IMG/VR virus record: IMGVR_UViG_3300033141_000753
Span: 1-29,782 of that record
Length of the DNA: 29,782 bases
DNA from: a virus
Strand: one strand, 5' to 3'
The notes under the pieces were generated by a model. The model ran no database searches and was not told the origin of the DNA. It saw only the letters and a program-made list of their open reading frames with translations. Position 1 is the first letter of the stretch, and every line of letters begins with the position of its first letter. A program made the position numbers and the translations under genes. Shown here in pieces: positions 13,704-21,333 of this stretch.

Positions 13704-16172
13704 CTATTGAGCGTATTGCGACGCAGGCATTGCGCCGAGTTGAGATATCCGCTTGTCGATGATCTGCACGACCGCCGCCTGCCCTTGGCGGCCCTTCAAG
13801 CGTTCGACTACAAGCCCGTCCGCGAGGTGAATATAGACGTGGCTGTCGCCGCCGCGAACGCCTCCCGCGCCTGCCGGGAGAACGCTCCCAGATTGCTCCG
13901 GCACAAACAGTTCCGGCCCGCGTTCCCCGATGACATACGCCCGTCCCTTCGTCACCGGCCCCCCGCCGGCCCGCCCCGGAACCTTTGACATCTCGCTCTG
14001 AATACCCTGTATCGCCTGCATCGCCTCTTCCGCTTGCGCCGCGTATCTGTTCCGTATCTTCAGACTCTCCTCGATGCCGGTTCGCAACTTTTCCGGTGTA
14101 TCAGGCCACAATGGGCGCTTTGCCCGTTTGCGCAAACGGTCTATGTGCTTATCCCACCAGTCCCGCTTCTTTTCGGCAGCAGCCAGGGCCTTCTCCGCGT
14201 TAGATAGGTCCCTCGCATACTTGCCCTGTGCCTCCTTCGGCGTCATCCCCTCTACCGGCGGTTTCCATTTCGCCTTGCCGGCAGCGGCCTCGCCTCGGGC
14301 AGCGCTCTGCTGTTGCTCGCGGACCTTCTCCTGCTCTTCTTGCGCTGCCCTCAATTCGTCTCGCGCCGCCTGCTGCTTTGCCGTCTCCCGCTCGATAGCC
14401 CGAGTCAGCCTCTGTTGAGCCTTGATGTTATTCTCTATCGCCTTCTCTACGCGCGCGGTCGCGTCCTCCTCAGCCTGCGCCTGCGCCGCCTTAGCATCAA
14501 GGACCACCTTTTTTGACGCTATGATCTGCTCCGATAGCGCCTTCTGCGCCTTGATCTGTGCCTCCAAGGCATCATCCAGCCGCTTCTGCCCGGCTATGCG
14601 CGCCTTCTCTACCCCCTCGGCAGCTTCCAATTCCGCCTGTCCGATGGCCTCTTTCGCCTCTTGGATTGCTTTCGCCCGATCAAGCGCCCGTAGCCGATCC
14701 TGTTCCTCCCGCGACAAGCCGCGCCGCCTCTCAGCCTCCACGAGCCGCGCGTAGCGGTCCTTCGCTTGCTGTATCTTATCCTGTCCGGTTTTTTCCGCCT
14801 CGGCGATAGCGTCCGCAAGGTCCTGCCGCGCATCGGCTACACGCTGCCCCGCCTCGATTACTCTACCCGACGCTTCTTCAACAGCGCGGGCTGCCGCCAA
14901 TGCCGCCTCGCCCACCGCACGTTCGGCGGCCTCCACTGCCTCTTTCTTCTCTTGCTCCGCCCGGCCGATAGCATCATTCGCATCCTGAGACGCTTCCCGC
15001 GCATCCTCCAAAGCCCAGGTAGCATCCCTATATGCGCGCCTCGCCATTCGCGCCTTCTCATCGGCATCAGCCAGGGCCTTATTCGCCGCATCTACCGCCT
15101 TTGCCACATCCTTATGCGCATCCGCGACATCATCCGACGCATCCGCCAGGTCCGCATAGTCCGCCATCGTCTTCTCAATTTCGCGTTGGTGTGCCTGATG
15201 CTTCACGGTGAGTGCGACGATCACTGCCGCAAGTGCTGTGAGCCCTATAATTACCCAGCCGATAGGAGACGCGGTAAAGGCTACACTCATCGCCGCCCAC
15301 GCCGCCGTCATCGTCTCAAACCCCGCAGCTACGGACGGCGCGATCATCAATATACTACCGAGGCCGAGTAGCACCGGCCCAGTCGCCGTCGCGATCCGCG
15401 TAAGCTCACCCCCCAGGGGCGTGTCGACGAAGCTAATGGCTGCTTTCGTCATCCCCTTCAGCCGCTCTATCAGGCCGCCGGTGTCCGAGAGCAGTCGCCC
15501 TCCGATTGCCTCCAGCAGATCCCCCGCGAGGTTCTTCAACTGCTGGAATGCCTTACTCGCGCTTTGAGCCTCGAACGCGACGTTCTTCTCCTCCTTCGCA
15601 AGCTGATCGTAGACGGCCTGCATCCCCCGCGCCTTGAAGTCGTTCTCGTCAACCATGACACCGACTTCCCGTAGATTGGAGACCGTTCCACTGGCAGTCT
15701 TGCCGAGCATATTCATCGCCGCGACGAGATCAGTGCCCGTCGCCTCGCTCAGATTAGCGGCGGCAACCATTGCCTGTTTCATGGTATCCCGCATCTCGGT
15801 ATACGTTGACCCGACAGCGGTAGCCGCGATCATGTCTTCATCGGCGAAGCGCGTCTTATCTTGGATCGCCGCCGCGTACTTGATGAGTTCATCGGCGCCC
15901 TTACCGTAGATCACCCGCAAGCGGTTCTCAGCATCCTCCTGTTTCATCGCGGCTTTCGTCGCCGCGCCGAGCGCTGCCGTCATCGCTGCGCCGGCGGCAA
16001 CCATCCCCACGCCGACGCGACGGGATAATTGCGCCGTCTCCCCCCACTTCTCGTTGAAGGAAGCCGTCGCAGCCTTGCTGGTGCGTAAGTGCCCCTCAAA
16101 CTGCGTGAACGCCTGCCCGGTTTTGTCATGGCCTTCGAAGATGATGTCGAGAGAGACCTTTTCGTTAGCCAT
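13704..16172 (-). CDS. Tail tape measure protein
   Basis: The 822-residue protein sets tail length during assembly and leaves the tail on DNA injection. The ATG at 16172 has AAGGAGGAG 4-5 bases before it and overlaps the end of the GT gene by 8 bases; the longer reading to 16229 is rejected. Hydrophobic stretches occur at about residues 53-75, 262-285 and 302-323, the last two probably membrane-inserting. Residues about 326-631 are one long Ala/Glu/Lys/Arg-rich coiled coil. Near 736-757 stands the classical tape-measure end motif, G-G-G-P-V with YVIGERGPELFVP, followed by a beta tail. By the usual 1.5 angstrom per residue rule the tail would be about 120 nm long (inference). No peptidase or lysozyme domain is visible. 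Confidence 0.92.
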   Translation of the reverse strand: MANEKVSLDIIFEGHDKTGQAFTQFEGHLRTSKAATASFNEKWGETAQLSRRVGVGMVAAGAAMTAALGAATKAAMKQEDAENRLRVIYGKGADELIKYAAAIQDKTRFADEDMIAATAVGSTYTEMRDTMKQAMVAAANLSEATGTDLVAAMNMLGKTASGTVSNLREVGVMVDENDFKARGMQAVYDQLAKEEKNVAFEAQSASKAFQQLKNLAGDLLEAIGGRLLSDTGGLIERLKGMTKAAISFVDTPLGGELTRIATATGPVLLGLGSILMIAPSVAAGFETMTAAWAAMSVAFTASPIGWVIIGLTALAAVIVALTVKHQAHQREIEKTMADYADLADASDDVADAHKDVAKAVDAANKALADADEKARMARRAYRDATWALEDAREASQDANDAIGRAEQEKKEAVEAAERAVGEAALAAARAVEEASGRVIEAGQRVADARQDLADAIAEAEKTGQDKIQQAKDRYARLVEAERRRGLSREEQDRLRALDRAKAIQEAKEAIGQAELEAAEGVEKARIAGQKRLDDALEAQIKAQKALSEQIIASKKVVLDAKAAQAQAEEDATARVEKAIENNIKAQQRLTRAIERETAKQQAARDELRAAQEEQEKVREQQQSAARGEAAAGKAKWKPPVEGMTPKEAQGKYARDLSNAEKALAAAEKKRDWWDKHIDRLRKRAKRPLWPDTPEKLRTGIEESLKIRNRYAAQAEEAMQAIQGIQSEMSKVPGRAGGGPVTKGRAYVIGERGPELFVPEQSGSVLPAGAGGVRGGDSHVYIHLADGLVVERLKGRQGQAAVVQIIDKRISQLGAMPASQYAQ

Positions 16173-16979
16173 GCGCTCCTCCTTCCGGGGCGGTGACTTG
16201 GCCGCCTTGCATCGCGCCTGTGCCGTCAAGCATGTAATCGCGACACCACGCCGCGAGGTCCTTGCCGTCCATGTAGCCGAGTTCGCGCTGTAAGTCGGCG
16301 AAGCTCAGATCATACAGATCGCCGATAGACAGGCCTAGCCTATCGCGGACGAACGGTAGAAAAACCTCCGGCGGCACTGCAACGCCACCACGATGCCCCG
16401 TCTTCTCCTGCCGCATCCGCGCCTGTTCCCAGGTCTCGATCAATTGTTCGGGGCCGTCGCGGTCTCCAAAGGCTCTTCGGCGAGGCGCGAAGAGTTCGAA
16501 GGCGGCCCGCTCGTATTTCCCCGGTCGCTCACAATACCGGCCCGCGTGGTGATATACTCCTGGACCACCCGCATCTTCAGCTCTGTCGGGAATTCCTCCC
16601 GTGTCTGATACGTGCAGGGTAATGGTCGGCCCATCTCATCCTCCACACCCTCCCATGCCTTTACCGCCTCGCAGAAAAACGACGCCCCGATAGCCACTAT
16701 GTCCGGGGGTATCTCCTCGGCACTTATCCCATCCATCACTGCCGCCTCAGCCGCTGCACGCTGCTCGCCATCTTGTCCGTCCAGCGCCGCTACTACCTCC
16801 GCATCCGTCGCATCCGCCGCCAGGCCAAGGGCTTCCCGCATCCGCTCGTGATAGACGCCCTGCGCCAACTGCCGCGCTTCTGCGAACGCATTCTCCATCC
16901 GCTGAAGGGTCTGGTCCGCCGCGCCGAAGATGAAGACCGCATCATCTACCGGCACCCGCAAGGCCAATGCTACGCGCAC
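16165..16979 (-). CDS. Tail assembly chaperone GT fusion made by -1 frameshift
   Basis: The product is residues 1-155 of the G protein joined to 116 residues from the -1 frame, 271 in all. At 16521-16515 the minus strand reads G GGA AAT in the G frame; slipping back one base gives GGG AAA and then TAC. From there the frame stays open to the TAA at 16167-16165. The sequence after the junction (YERAAFELFAPRRRAFGDRD and onward) reads like real protein, while the unshifted end of G (N-T-S-G-P-P-S-N-S-S) reads like filler. The slippery site differs from lambda GGGAAAG only in the last base. A 7-bp hairpin (16473-16494) follows 20 bases on. GT would bind tail tube protein through T and the tape measure through G. 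The TTG at 16443 is not needed as a start. Confidence 0.8.
16440..16979 (-). CDS. Tail assembly chaperone G
   Basis: The 179-residue zero-frame product starts at GTG 16979-16977 with GGGAGG 7 bases upstream and stops at TGA 16442-16440. It is acidic and helical, as gpG-type chaperones are, and sits between the tail tube and tape measure genes, the fixed place for this function. G binds and stabilises the tape measure while tube subunits polymerise, and is absent from the finished virion (known for lambda). The slippery site is at codons 154-155, so the last 24 codons are read only by ribosomes that do not slip. Confidence 0.8.
   Translation of the reverse strand: MRVALALRVPVDDAVFIFGAADQTLQRMENAFAEARQLAQGVYHERMREALGLAADATDAEVVAALDGQDGEQRAAAEAAVMDGISAEEIPPDIVAIGASFFCEAVKAWEGVEDEMGRPLPCTYQTREEFPTELKMRVVQEYITTRAGIVSDRGNTSGPPSNSSRLAEEPLETATAPNN
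16515..16521 (-). promoter_or_regulatory. Programmed -1 ribosomal frameshift site GGGAAAT
   Basis: The heptamer fits X XXY YYZ exactly (G GGA AAU) in register with the G reading frame: 16979 minus 16517 is 462, a multiple of 3. After the slip both tRNAs can re-pair in at least the first two codon positions. The -1 frame is open for 24 codons before the TTG at 16443 and then through the T domain. A hairpin CTCTTCG/CGAAGAG lies at 16494-16473; its 20-base distance is longer than usual, so its role is doubtful. Confidence 0.8.
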
Positions 16980-16997
16980 AGTTCCGCCTCCCTTCTG

Positions 16998-17846
16998 CTA
17001 TGAGATAACGACGCGATTGTAGACCGTCCCGCTATCGGGCTGGAATGTGTACCGGAACCCGACAAGGCCCTCGGGAGCGAGGTCGAACGCAGGGCCGTTC
17101 ATCACCCAGTCCGCCAGCGTGATGGTCATTGAATCCGTGCCGTTGCTGCAGACGAACGTCAGATCGTAGTTCGCAGGGGTGTCGCCGAACATACTCTCCG
17201 CCGCGACCAGGAGGTCCTCAGTGACGATACTCACAGAAGGCAGGCCGCCGGTCACGTACTGCCCGCCCGGTAGGCGCTGCGACCCGCTTGCCTTCGTATC
17301 CATCGGGTTCCCCATCGCCGTCGCGATCCCATTCGACAATGACCATGAGCGGATGCCCACATCAGCAGAGTCGATCTGCGCGGTGATATGATTGATGCTG
17401 TACCCGAGCTCACTGGTCCACAATGCCGACGCCGACCCACCTGTAGTCTCATCGACTGTTGCAGCCAAGACGCTCAGATCGTACTTCAATACCGCCGTCT
17501 CGCCCTCGTCGATGCTGATGGTCGCCGGTCCTGGTTGGCAGTCATCGAATGTGAACTTACGCCCGCCGACGACCTCCGCGAGGAAGCCGGGGAAGTCTGC
17601 AACTTGCGCCGCCGCAGTCGTTGGAAACCACTTCTGCAGGGTCGCCTTCGCGACGCCGATACAGGTAATGGACAGACTCGGAACGATGACGCCGGGGATA
17701 GCGACGACCTGCCCGGCGATGCCGACGTTATGCAGCCAATTATCCTCGAACTCAACGCTGCCGCCGTCCAGCTTGCGGCAGAAGGCGGCAGGGGTCCCGC
17801 TGCTCTGCTCACAGACGCCGATCAGTTGCCCTGTGTATACGCCCAT
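16998..17846 (-). CDS. Major tail tube protein
   Basis: The 282-residue protein is beta-rich with an N-terminal G-V-Y-T-G-Q-L-I-G-V-C-E-Q and a central block with several V-x-I-x-strand pairs, then L-P-S-V-S-I-V-T-E-D-L and a long C-terminal sheet. Its place, between the tail completion genes and the G/GT chaperones, is the fixed position of the tube subunit in siphophages. It would polymerise into stacked hexamers around the tape measure. The length agrees with tube proteins that carry an extra insertion or C-terminal domain. GAGGAGAG precedes the ATG at about 10 bases. No Ig-like tail domain is obvious. Confidence 0.75.
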   Translation of the reverse strand: MGVYTGQLIGVCEQSSGTPAAFCRKLDGGSVEFEDNWLHNVGIAGQVVAIPGVIVPSLSITCIGVAKATLQKWFPTTAAAQVADFPGFLAEVVGGRKFTFDDCQPGPATISIDEGETAVLKYDLSVLAATVDETTGGSASALWTSELGYSINHITAQIDSADVGIRSWSLSNGIATAMGNPMDTKASGSQRLPGGQYVTGGLPSVSIVTEDLLVAAESMFGDTPANYDLTFVCSNGTDSMTITLADWVMNGPAFDLAPEGLVGFRYTFQPDSGTVYNRVVIS

Positions 17847-17848
17847 CG

Positions 17849-18058
17849 TTACTCACTCTCCTCGGCGGCCTTGACAGGGGCCGCCTTCACTACCGGCTTG
17901 GGATCGGCTTGCGACGCCAAGTCCGCCGGCAAACGGTTCTCAGCCTTGGCGAGTGCCAACCACTCCGGATCGCGCTTCGACAAGCCGACCATATCTCGTC
18001 CGGTCGGATCGGGCGTCGGCTCTGTTTCTCTCTCTGTACTCTCTGTCTTCTTCCCCAC
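17849..18058 (-). CDS. Small charged phage protein of unknown function
   Basis: GTG 18058-18056 with GGAGG 8 bases upstream gives 69 residues; a longer reading from 18127 would run through the stop region of the previous gene without a binding site. Residues 1-20 are Thr/Glu-rich and probably disordered (the DNA there is an AGAGAG-type low-complexity run). Residues 22-45 (D-M-V-G-L-S-K-R-D-P-E-W-L-A-L-A-K) may form a helix, and the tail is Lys/Ala/Pro-rich. It lies between tail completion and tail tube genes. I recognise no family. Confidence 0.55.
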   Translation of the reverse strand: MGKKTESTERETEPTPDPTGRDMVGLSKRDPEWLALAKAENRLPADLASQADPKPVVKAAPVKAAEESE

Positions 18059-18081
18059 GTTGCCAGCCTCCGTCGGGCGTA

Positions 18082-18702
18082 TCAGCCCGTCTGAATAATC
18101 ACATCGAAATCGCACGCTATCGCCCACGCCCGCGCATCGAGCGCCCGGATCGTCGCCACATCCTCTGTCGCATTCGGGTTACCGATATCCAGGCCGAAAT
18201 CCCATTGTCGGAAGACGCAGTTGATGATCTGCGCCCCGTCGCTATCCGCGCAGGTCAGGCTAACCTCCGTGCGCGTCCCATCTGTTGCTATCGTTGCGAG
18301 AAGTTTTTTCGGGTCGTTGAAAAGTGCCTTGGAGATCACCTTCGCGTAGTACAACCGGGCCCGCGTCATGTTCCGCCTTGCAACCTCGTCGGTGCTATGA
18401 TAGCAGCGCTCGAACTGGCGGACATGGACGACCCGGACCCTTTCCGCAGTAATCCAAGTTTTCGATTGGAACCCGTCCTCAATGTCCGCCCCAAGACCGC
18501 GTACTATGATCGCGGGCATGTCCTCCGGCAGGGAGCCTGCGTAGTCCGCTAGATCGCCGAAGTCCAACAATGGGAGGAATTCATCGTTCGAGCTGTCAAA
18601 CCACGTGGACGGCAGGCCGCCGGTATGCGCGGAGCCATCGCCTTTTAGGACGGCGATAACGGCGTCCAGCACCTCGGCGGTATGAATGATATCAGTCGCC
18701 AT
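18082..18702 (-). CDS. Tail completion / tail terminator protein (gpU-like position)
   Basis: The 206-residue alpha/beta protein begins with an N-terminal helix (E-V-L-D-A-V-I-A-V-L-K) and contains V-R-V-V-H-V-R-Q-F and a C-terminal strand with W-A-I-A-C-D-F-D-V-I-I-Q, a layout seen in tail terminator proteins. These cap the tube and join it to the head. It stands directly before the tail tube genes. The ATG overlaps the TAA of the previous gene by one base, giving coupling; a GGAGG lies 13 bases back. The role is inferred from position and general fold. Confidence 0.6.
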   Translation of the reverse strand: MATDIIHTAEVLDAVIAVLKGDGSAHTGGLPSTWFDSSNDEFLPLLDFGDLADYAGSLPEDMPAIIVRGLGADIEDGFQSKTWITAERVRVVHVRQFERCYHSTDEVARRNMTRARLYYAKVISKALFNDPKKLLATIATDGTRTEVSLTCADSDGAQIINCVFRQWDFGLDIGNPNATEDVATIRALDARAWAIACDFDVIIQTG

Positions 18703-18959
18703 TACTCTTCGCTATCCTCCCGGATGCTCAGTCGGATTTCGGTGAGCAATTCATTGAGCGCCTGCAGTTCACCCAATGCCTGCTGCAACTTCGGACGGAC
18801 TGTGCTCAGCACTTCAGGTGTAACGACTATGGTATCTATCCCGGATATATGCTCATAGATCATCTGAGCATTGCCTAATGCTTCCCCTATGTCCTCCAGG
18901 ATACAGGCAGCTTGATCGTTCACATTGAGTCCGTCGGGGCGCTGTTTCTTAGTCGCCAA
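18702..18959 (-). CDS. Small helical connector-region protein
   Basis: TTG 18959-18957 with GGAGG 8 bases upstream gives 85 residues. The chain is helical throughout, with a short basic N-terminus (A-T-K-K-Q-R-P) and an acidic end (R-E-D-S-E-E). It overlaps the previous gene by 11 bases and the next by one base (TAATG), so it is tightly coupled in the connector block. I recognise no family; a small neck or assembly factor is possible. Confidence 0.55.
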   Translation of the reverse strand: MATKKQRPDGLNVNDQAACILEDIGEALGNAQMIYEHISGIDTIVVTPEVLSTVRPKLQQALGELQALNELLTEIRLSIREDSEE

Positions 18960-19290
18960 TATCCACGCCTCCCTCCAAAGTCAAGGTCCGATAGAAGCCC
19001 TTGCGCACCACGGCTACTGCATACTCCCGCCAGGTGGTCTCATCATCCATGCGCACGGAAATGCGCCAGCCCGGCTGCACGTCCTCGCTCGTCTGTAGGC
19101 GGCAGGTGTATCCGCGCACCGACACCTTCCCTAAGGCGCTGATAGCCGCCTGCGCCGACAATGCACGCATACTACACCGAATCTCTTGTGTCTGACTTTT
19201 GTAGGCGCGCTTGCGCACCTGCACGTCATCACTGTCGATCTCATTGGTCGGCTTTAGCAGCCGCGCCGTTGCGTTGCAGAGGTAACTCAT
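18949..19290 (-). CDS. Head-tail joining (stopper-like) protein
   Basis: ATG 19290-19288 (MSYLCNATARLLKPTNEI) has GGAGG 6 bases upstream and forms an ATGA overlap with the previous stop; the longer reading to 19383 runs inside that gene and is rejected. The 113-residue product has the strand order of stopper proteins: an N-terminal strand, T-Q-E-I-R-C-S-M, and V-Q-P-G-W-R-I-S-V with W-R-E-Y-A-V-A-V-V-R. In SPP1 and HK97 such proteins close the connector after DNA packaging. Position in the neck block supports this. Confidence 0.6.
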   Translation of the reverse strand: MSYLCNATARLLKPTNEIDSDDVQVRKRAYKSQTQEIRCSMRALSAQAAISALGKVSVRGYTCRLQTSEDVQPGWRISVRMDDETTWREYAVAVVRKGFYRTLTLEGGVDIGD

Positions 19291-19721
19291 TCGGCACCTC
19301 CAGCACGCATCGCCTCGCGGGCAAGCCGCGCCAGTTTCGCCGCTACGATCTGCCCGGCCCGGCGCTGGGCAAGATCGTTCCACGCGCTTTGCGCCGATCC
19401 GTAGAGGTAGTGCGCCTGGCCGCCTTTCGGGTGGACGAAATCTTCGCGCTCGTGTTGGACTTCGGCATACGCCGCCGCGAGCCCGCCAAACGAAATCACC
19501 GCCGTCAAGCTAGTGCCTATAGTGCGTAGGTCCGTCCGCGCGCTGCTCTTCAGGTGTCCTCCAAGGACTGGGGTCTTCTTCTGCGCCCGCGCCTGAATAC
19601 GCAGAGCGAATTTCTCCACCGTCGGTCTGAGCTTCACCGTCGCATTGCGCGGGAGACGTTTCAGGTCTTTCGTCGCCCGGCGCAGCGCCTTATCATCGAT
19701 CCGGATAGCCGCCTGAGGCAC
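19287..19721 (-). CDS. HK97 gp10-like neck / tail component
   Basis: GTG 19721-19719 with GAGG 8-10 bases upstream gives 144 residues. The layout is that of the HK97-gp10 family: a short strand, helix with A-L-R-R-A-T-K-D-L, then K-L-R-P-T-V-E-K-F-A-L-R-I-Q-A-R-A-Q-K-K-T-P-V-L-G-G-H-L-K-S-S, and A-Y-A-E-V-Q-H-E-R followed by H-P-K-G-G-Q-A-H-Y-L-Y. The K-x-T-P-V-x-x-G-x-L-x-S element is typical. The protein acts in head-tail joining. The longer reading to 19778 lies within the previous gene. The next gene overlaps by 4 bases. Confidence 0.78.
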   Translation of the reverse strand: MPQAAIRIDDKALRRATKDLKRLPRNATVKLRPTVEKFALRIQARAQKKTPVLGGHLKSSARTDLRTIGTSLTAVISFGGLAAAYAEVQHEREDFVHPKGGQAHYLYGSAQSAWNDLAQRRAGQIVAAKLARLAREAMRAGGAE

Positions 19722-19723
19722 TG

Positions 19724-20284
19724 TTAGTTCCTCACCATCTCTGCGGTCTGTATCACGTATGGCCGTATCAGCCGCCAAGCAGCAGGGGCGATACCAGCCC
19801 GCAACCCGGTCGCCCCAAAGGTCTCACTGTGCCCGTCGAGACTGAATGACTTGACGCCTTGGGCGCGCAGCCCTGGCCGGTCAACCAAGTCCGGCTTCTG
19901 CTGCTTCTCAAGCAGCCAATATGCCTGCTCACAGACTGCATCACGCACCGCCTGCGGAATGAACACGTCACCATTCGCATCAACGTCCGAGGTCCGGGGA
20001 AAGTGCAGGGCCTGCGAGGGTACTACATCACTGCCGGAGAGTTCTGTCGTCGCGTATGGCGAGCCGGCAAAGAGGTTCCGGGCCGGGCTTAGATCATCAG
20101 CTTTCACCCCGCCAAGAGTCTCGATCTCATTCGTCGCCTGAATCAATGCACGTTCGCGGCTATCAGCCGGGATAGCATCCCAAATTGCCGCGCGGAGAGT
20201 ATCCGCGAACATCGCGTTTGCCTGCGCGATGGTCACATAGCAGTTATCAGTGCTCCCGCCGGGCGTGCAGACGATTAGCGCCAT
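19724..20284 (-). CDS. Head-tail connector adaptor (DnaT-like domain family)
   Basis: The 186-residue product has the pattern of a common phage connector family: MALIVCTPGGSTDN with a following S/C-Y-V-T-I-A-Q-A-N-A-M-F, a helix A-I-W-D-A-I-P-A-D-S-R-E-R-A-L-I-Q-A-T, then A-L-H-F-P-R-T-S-D-V-D-A-N-G-D and I-P-Q-A-V-R-D-A-V-C-E-Q-A-Y. These proteins are often labelled putative DnaT-like ssDNA-binding but their place is that of a portal adaptor. GGAGGAGG precedes the ATG at about 8 bases. The gene opens the connector block after the metallopeptidase. Confidence 0.72.
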   Translation of the reverse strand: MALIVCTPGGSTDNCYVTIAQANAMFADTLRAAIWDAIPADSRERALIQATNEIETLGGVKADDLSPARNLFAGSPYATTELSGSDVVPSQALHFPRTSDVDANGDVFIPQAVRDAVCEQAYWLLEKQQKPDLVDRPGLRAQGVKSFSLDGHSETFGATGLRAGIAPAAWRLIRPYVIQTAEMVRN

Positions 20285-20304
20285 GATACAAACCTCCTCC
20301 CTGG

Positions 20305-20736
20305 CTATCCGTTATCCTCGCCGTATTTCGTGGTCATCAGCGCCCTAGCGATCCGGTTCGCGAGCCGTTCCTCTGCCTCATCCCATAGGACTTCGGATAT
20401 CTTGGCGGCGCTCGGGGCGAGCTCTTGCGAGATGCTACGGATGATCGCCCGAATCTCCGAAATAGCCAAGTGGCCCATCTCATGAGCGATGCTGGCTTCG
20501 ACCTCGCGCGCAGTGCGCAGGGTTGCTACCCCGATCTCCGCTTCGAGGAGCTCATCACTCGCAACGATATAAGCCGTAGACTGACCGGCATCTTCCGGCA
20601 TAGCGATGAGATTCTCATCGACCGTATGTAGGCTAAGTTCCCAGTCGCGGAGACATAGGGCATCACGCCACTGATTGATCCACGCCCAAACAGACTTCTC
20701 CGACACCGGCTTCTGTAGAATGGGCTTTCCCGTCAT
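20305..20736 (-). CDS. Small zinc metallopeptidase-like protein (HEMGH)
   Basis: The 143-residue product has H-E-M-G-H at residues 85-89 in a helix (E-V-E-A-S-I-A-H-E-M-G-H-L), the zinc site of HExxH peptidases. A second helix with D-E-A-E-E-R-L-A-N-R-I-A at about 119-130 offers Glu as third ligand, so the gluzincin type is likely. Similar short metallopeptidase-like proteins occur in many phages, with function unproven. There is no signal peptide, so it would act in the host cytoplasm or in the particle. AGGAG stands 6 bases before the ATG; a strong nested hairpin lies just upstream (20760-20835). It sits between head and connector genes, so a role in particle maturation or against a host protein is possible but not shown. 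Confidence 0.65.
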   Translation of the reverse strand: MTGKPILQKPVSEKSVWAWINQWRDALCLRDWELSLHTVDENLIAMPEDAGQSTAYIVASDELLEAEIGVATLRTAREVEASIAHEMGHLAISEIRAIIRSISQELAPSAAKISEVLWDEAEERLANRIARALMTTKYGEDNG

Positions 20737-20759
20737 GATACTCCTATTGGTCGTAGATC

Positions 20760-20835
20760 AATTCCGGGGCCGCCTTGCTATCTCTCACGAATGGGGAGGC
20801 CCCAAGGAGGTGGTTCGTGTGGCGGCCCCGGAATT
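20760..20835 (-). other. 15-bp perfect inverted repeat with nested stems and an anti-SD sequence
   Basis: On the minus strand AATTCCGGGGCCGCC (20835-20821) pairs perfectly with GGCGGCCCCGGAATT (20774-20760). The 46-base loop contains a second stem, CACGAA (20819-20814) with TTCGTG (20791-20786), and inside it a third, GGGG (20803-20800) with CCCC (20796-20793). Between them lies CCACCTCCTT (20813-20804), which contains the ACCUCCUU of the 16S rRNA 3' end and could pair with the AGGAG of the next gene (20745-20741). The element starts 2 bases after the TAA of the head protein gene and ends 23 bases before the metallopeptidase ATG. No T-run follows, so plain termination is unlikely. Translational control or transcript processing is the better guess. 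Confidence 0.6.
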
Positions 20836-20837
20836 TC

Positions 20838-21311
20838 TTATTCCGCGTCGATGGGCTCTGACTTCTTCGGGCGTCCAACCTTGCGCGGCTCCTCCATATC
20901 TGCGGGCGTTACCGCCTGCACGGGGATTACATCGCCGAGCATTGCGAAGCCCTTCGCCACTGTCGCCTCCAGCTGCTCCAAAACCCCGCGCGCACCGGCC
21001 ACATCCCCCGCATCCAGGCGCTCCGCCACCTGTTGGCTATGTGTATCTACGGTCCTCTCAAGTAGTACAACCACGGAGCTTTTCCCCACGCGCTTCAGAT
21101 CATCAGCAAGGGCGGCCCATTTGGCATTCGCATCCGCCAGTTCATCCGAAACTACGAGCTCCGGCGGAATGATATCCTTTGACGAAGGCTGTTTCAGTGT
21201 GCCGCCGGCCGCCTCCGCCAATTTGAGAGGCGCGCCCTCGGGCAGAAAGCCCTCGTAAAACTTCCCGGCATATCTGTGATCTGGCGGGAATGGCAGCCAT
21301 GCTTTCGGCAT
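20838..21311 (-). CDS. Head-region protein of unknown function with GRPKK tail
   Basis: ATG 21311-21309 with GAGGAGG 8 bases upstream gives 157 residues, MPKAWLPFPPDHRYAGKFYE and onward; a reading from 21476 overlaps the upstream gene without a site. Residues 1-45 look extended and Pro-rich, residues 55-130 are helical (A-D-A-N-A-K-W-A-A-L, S-Q-Q-V-A-E-R-L-D-A-G-D). The C-terminus K-V-G-R-P-K-K resembles an AT-hook core. It follows the capsid and decoration-like genes. A DNA-contacting head or neck protein is possible; I recognise no family. Confidence 0.6.
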   Translation of the reverse strand: MPKAWLPFPPDHRYAGKFYEGFLPEGAPLKLAEAAGGTLKQPSSKDIIPPELVVSDELADANAKWAALADDLKRVGKSSVVVLLERTVDTHSQQVAERLDAGDVAGARGVLEQLEATVAKGFAMLGDVIPVQAVTPADMEEPRKVGRPKKSEPIDAE

Positions 21312-21333
21312 GGAACCTACCTCCTCTCTCTCA

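Noticed and set aside
14400-15180. Ala/Glu/Lys-rich region of the tape measure as a separate repeat element
   Set aside because: It is an ordinary long coiled coil within the gene; no exact DNA repeat unit was apparent.
16165-16443. A separate tail gene starting at TTG 16443
   Set aside because: The frame is open and natural-looking upstream to the slippery site at 16515-16521, so it is the C-terminal part of the GT fusion.
20804-20861. Plus-strand AAGGAGGTGG followed by GTG and a 14-codon frame
   Set aside because: There is no plus-strand promoter or any other plus-strand gene; the sequence is better explained as the loop of the minus-strand hairpin.
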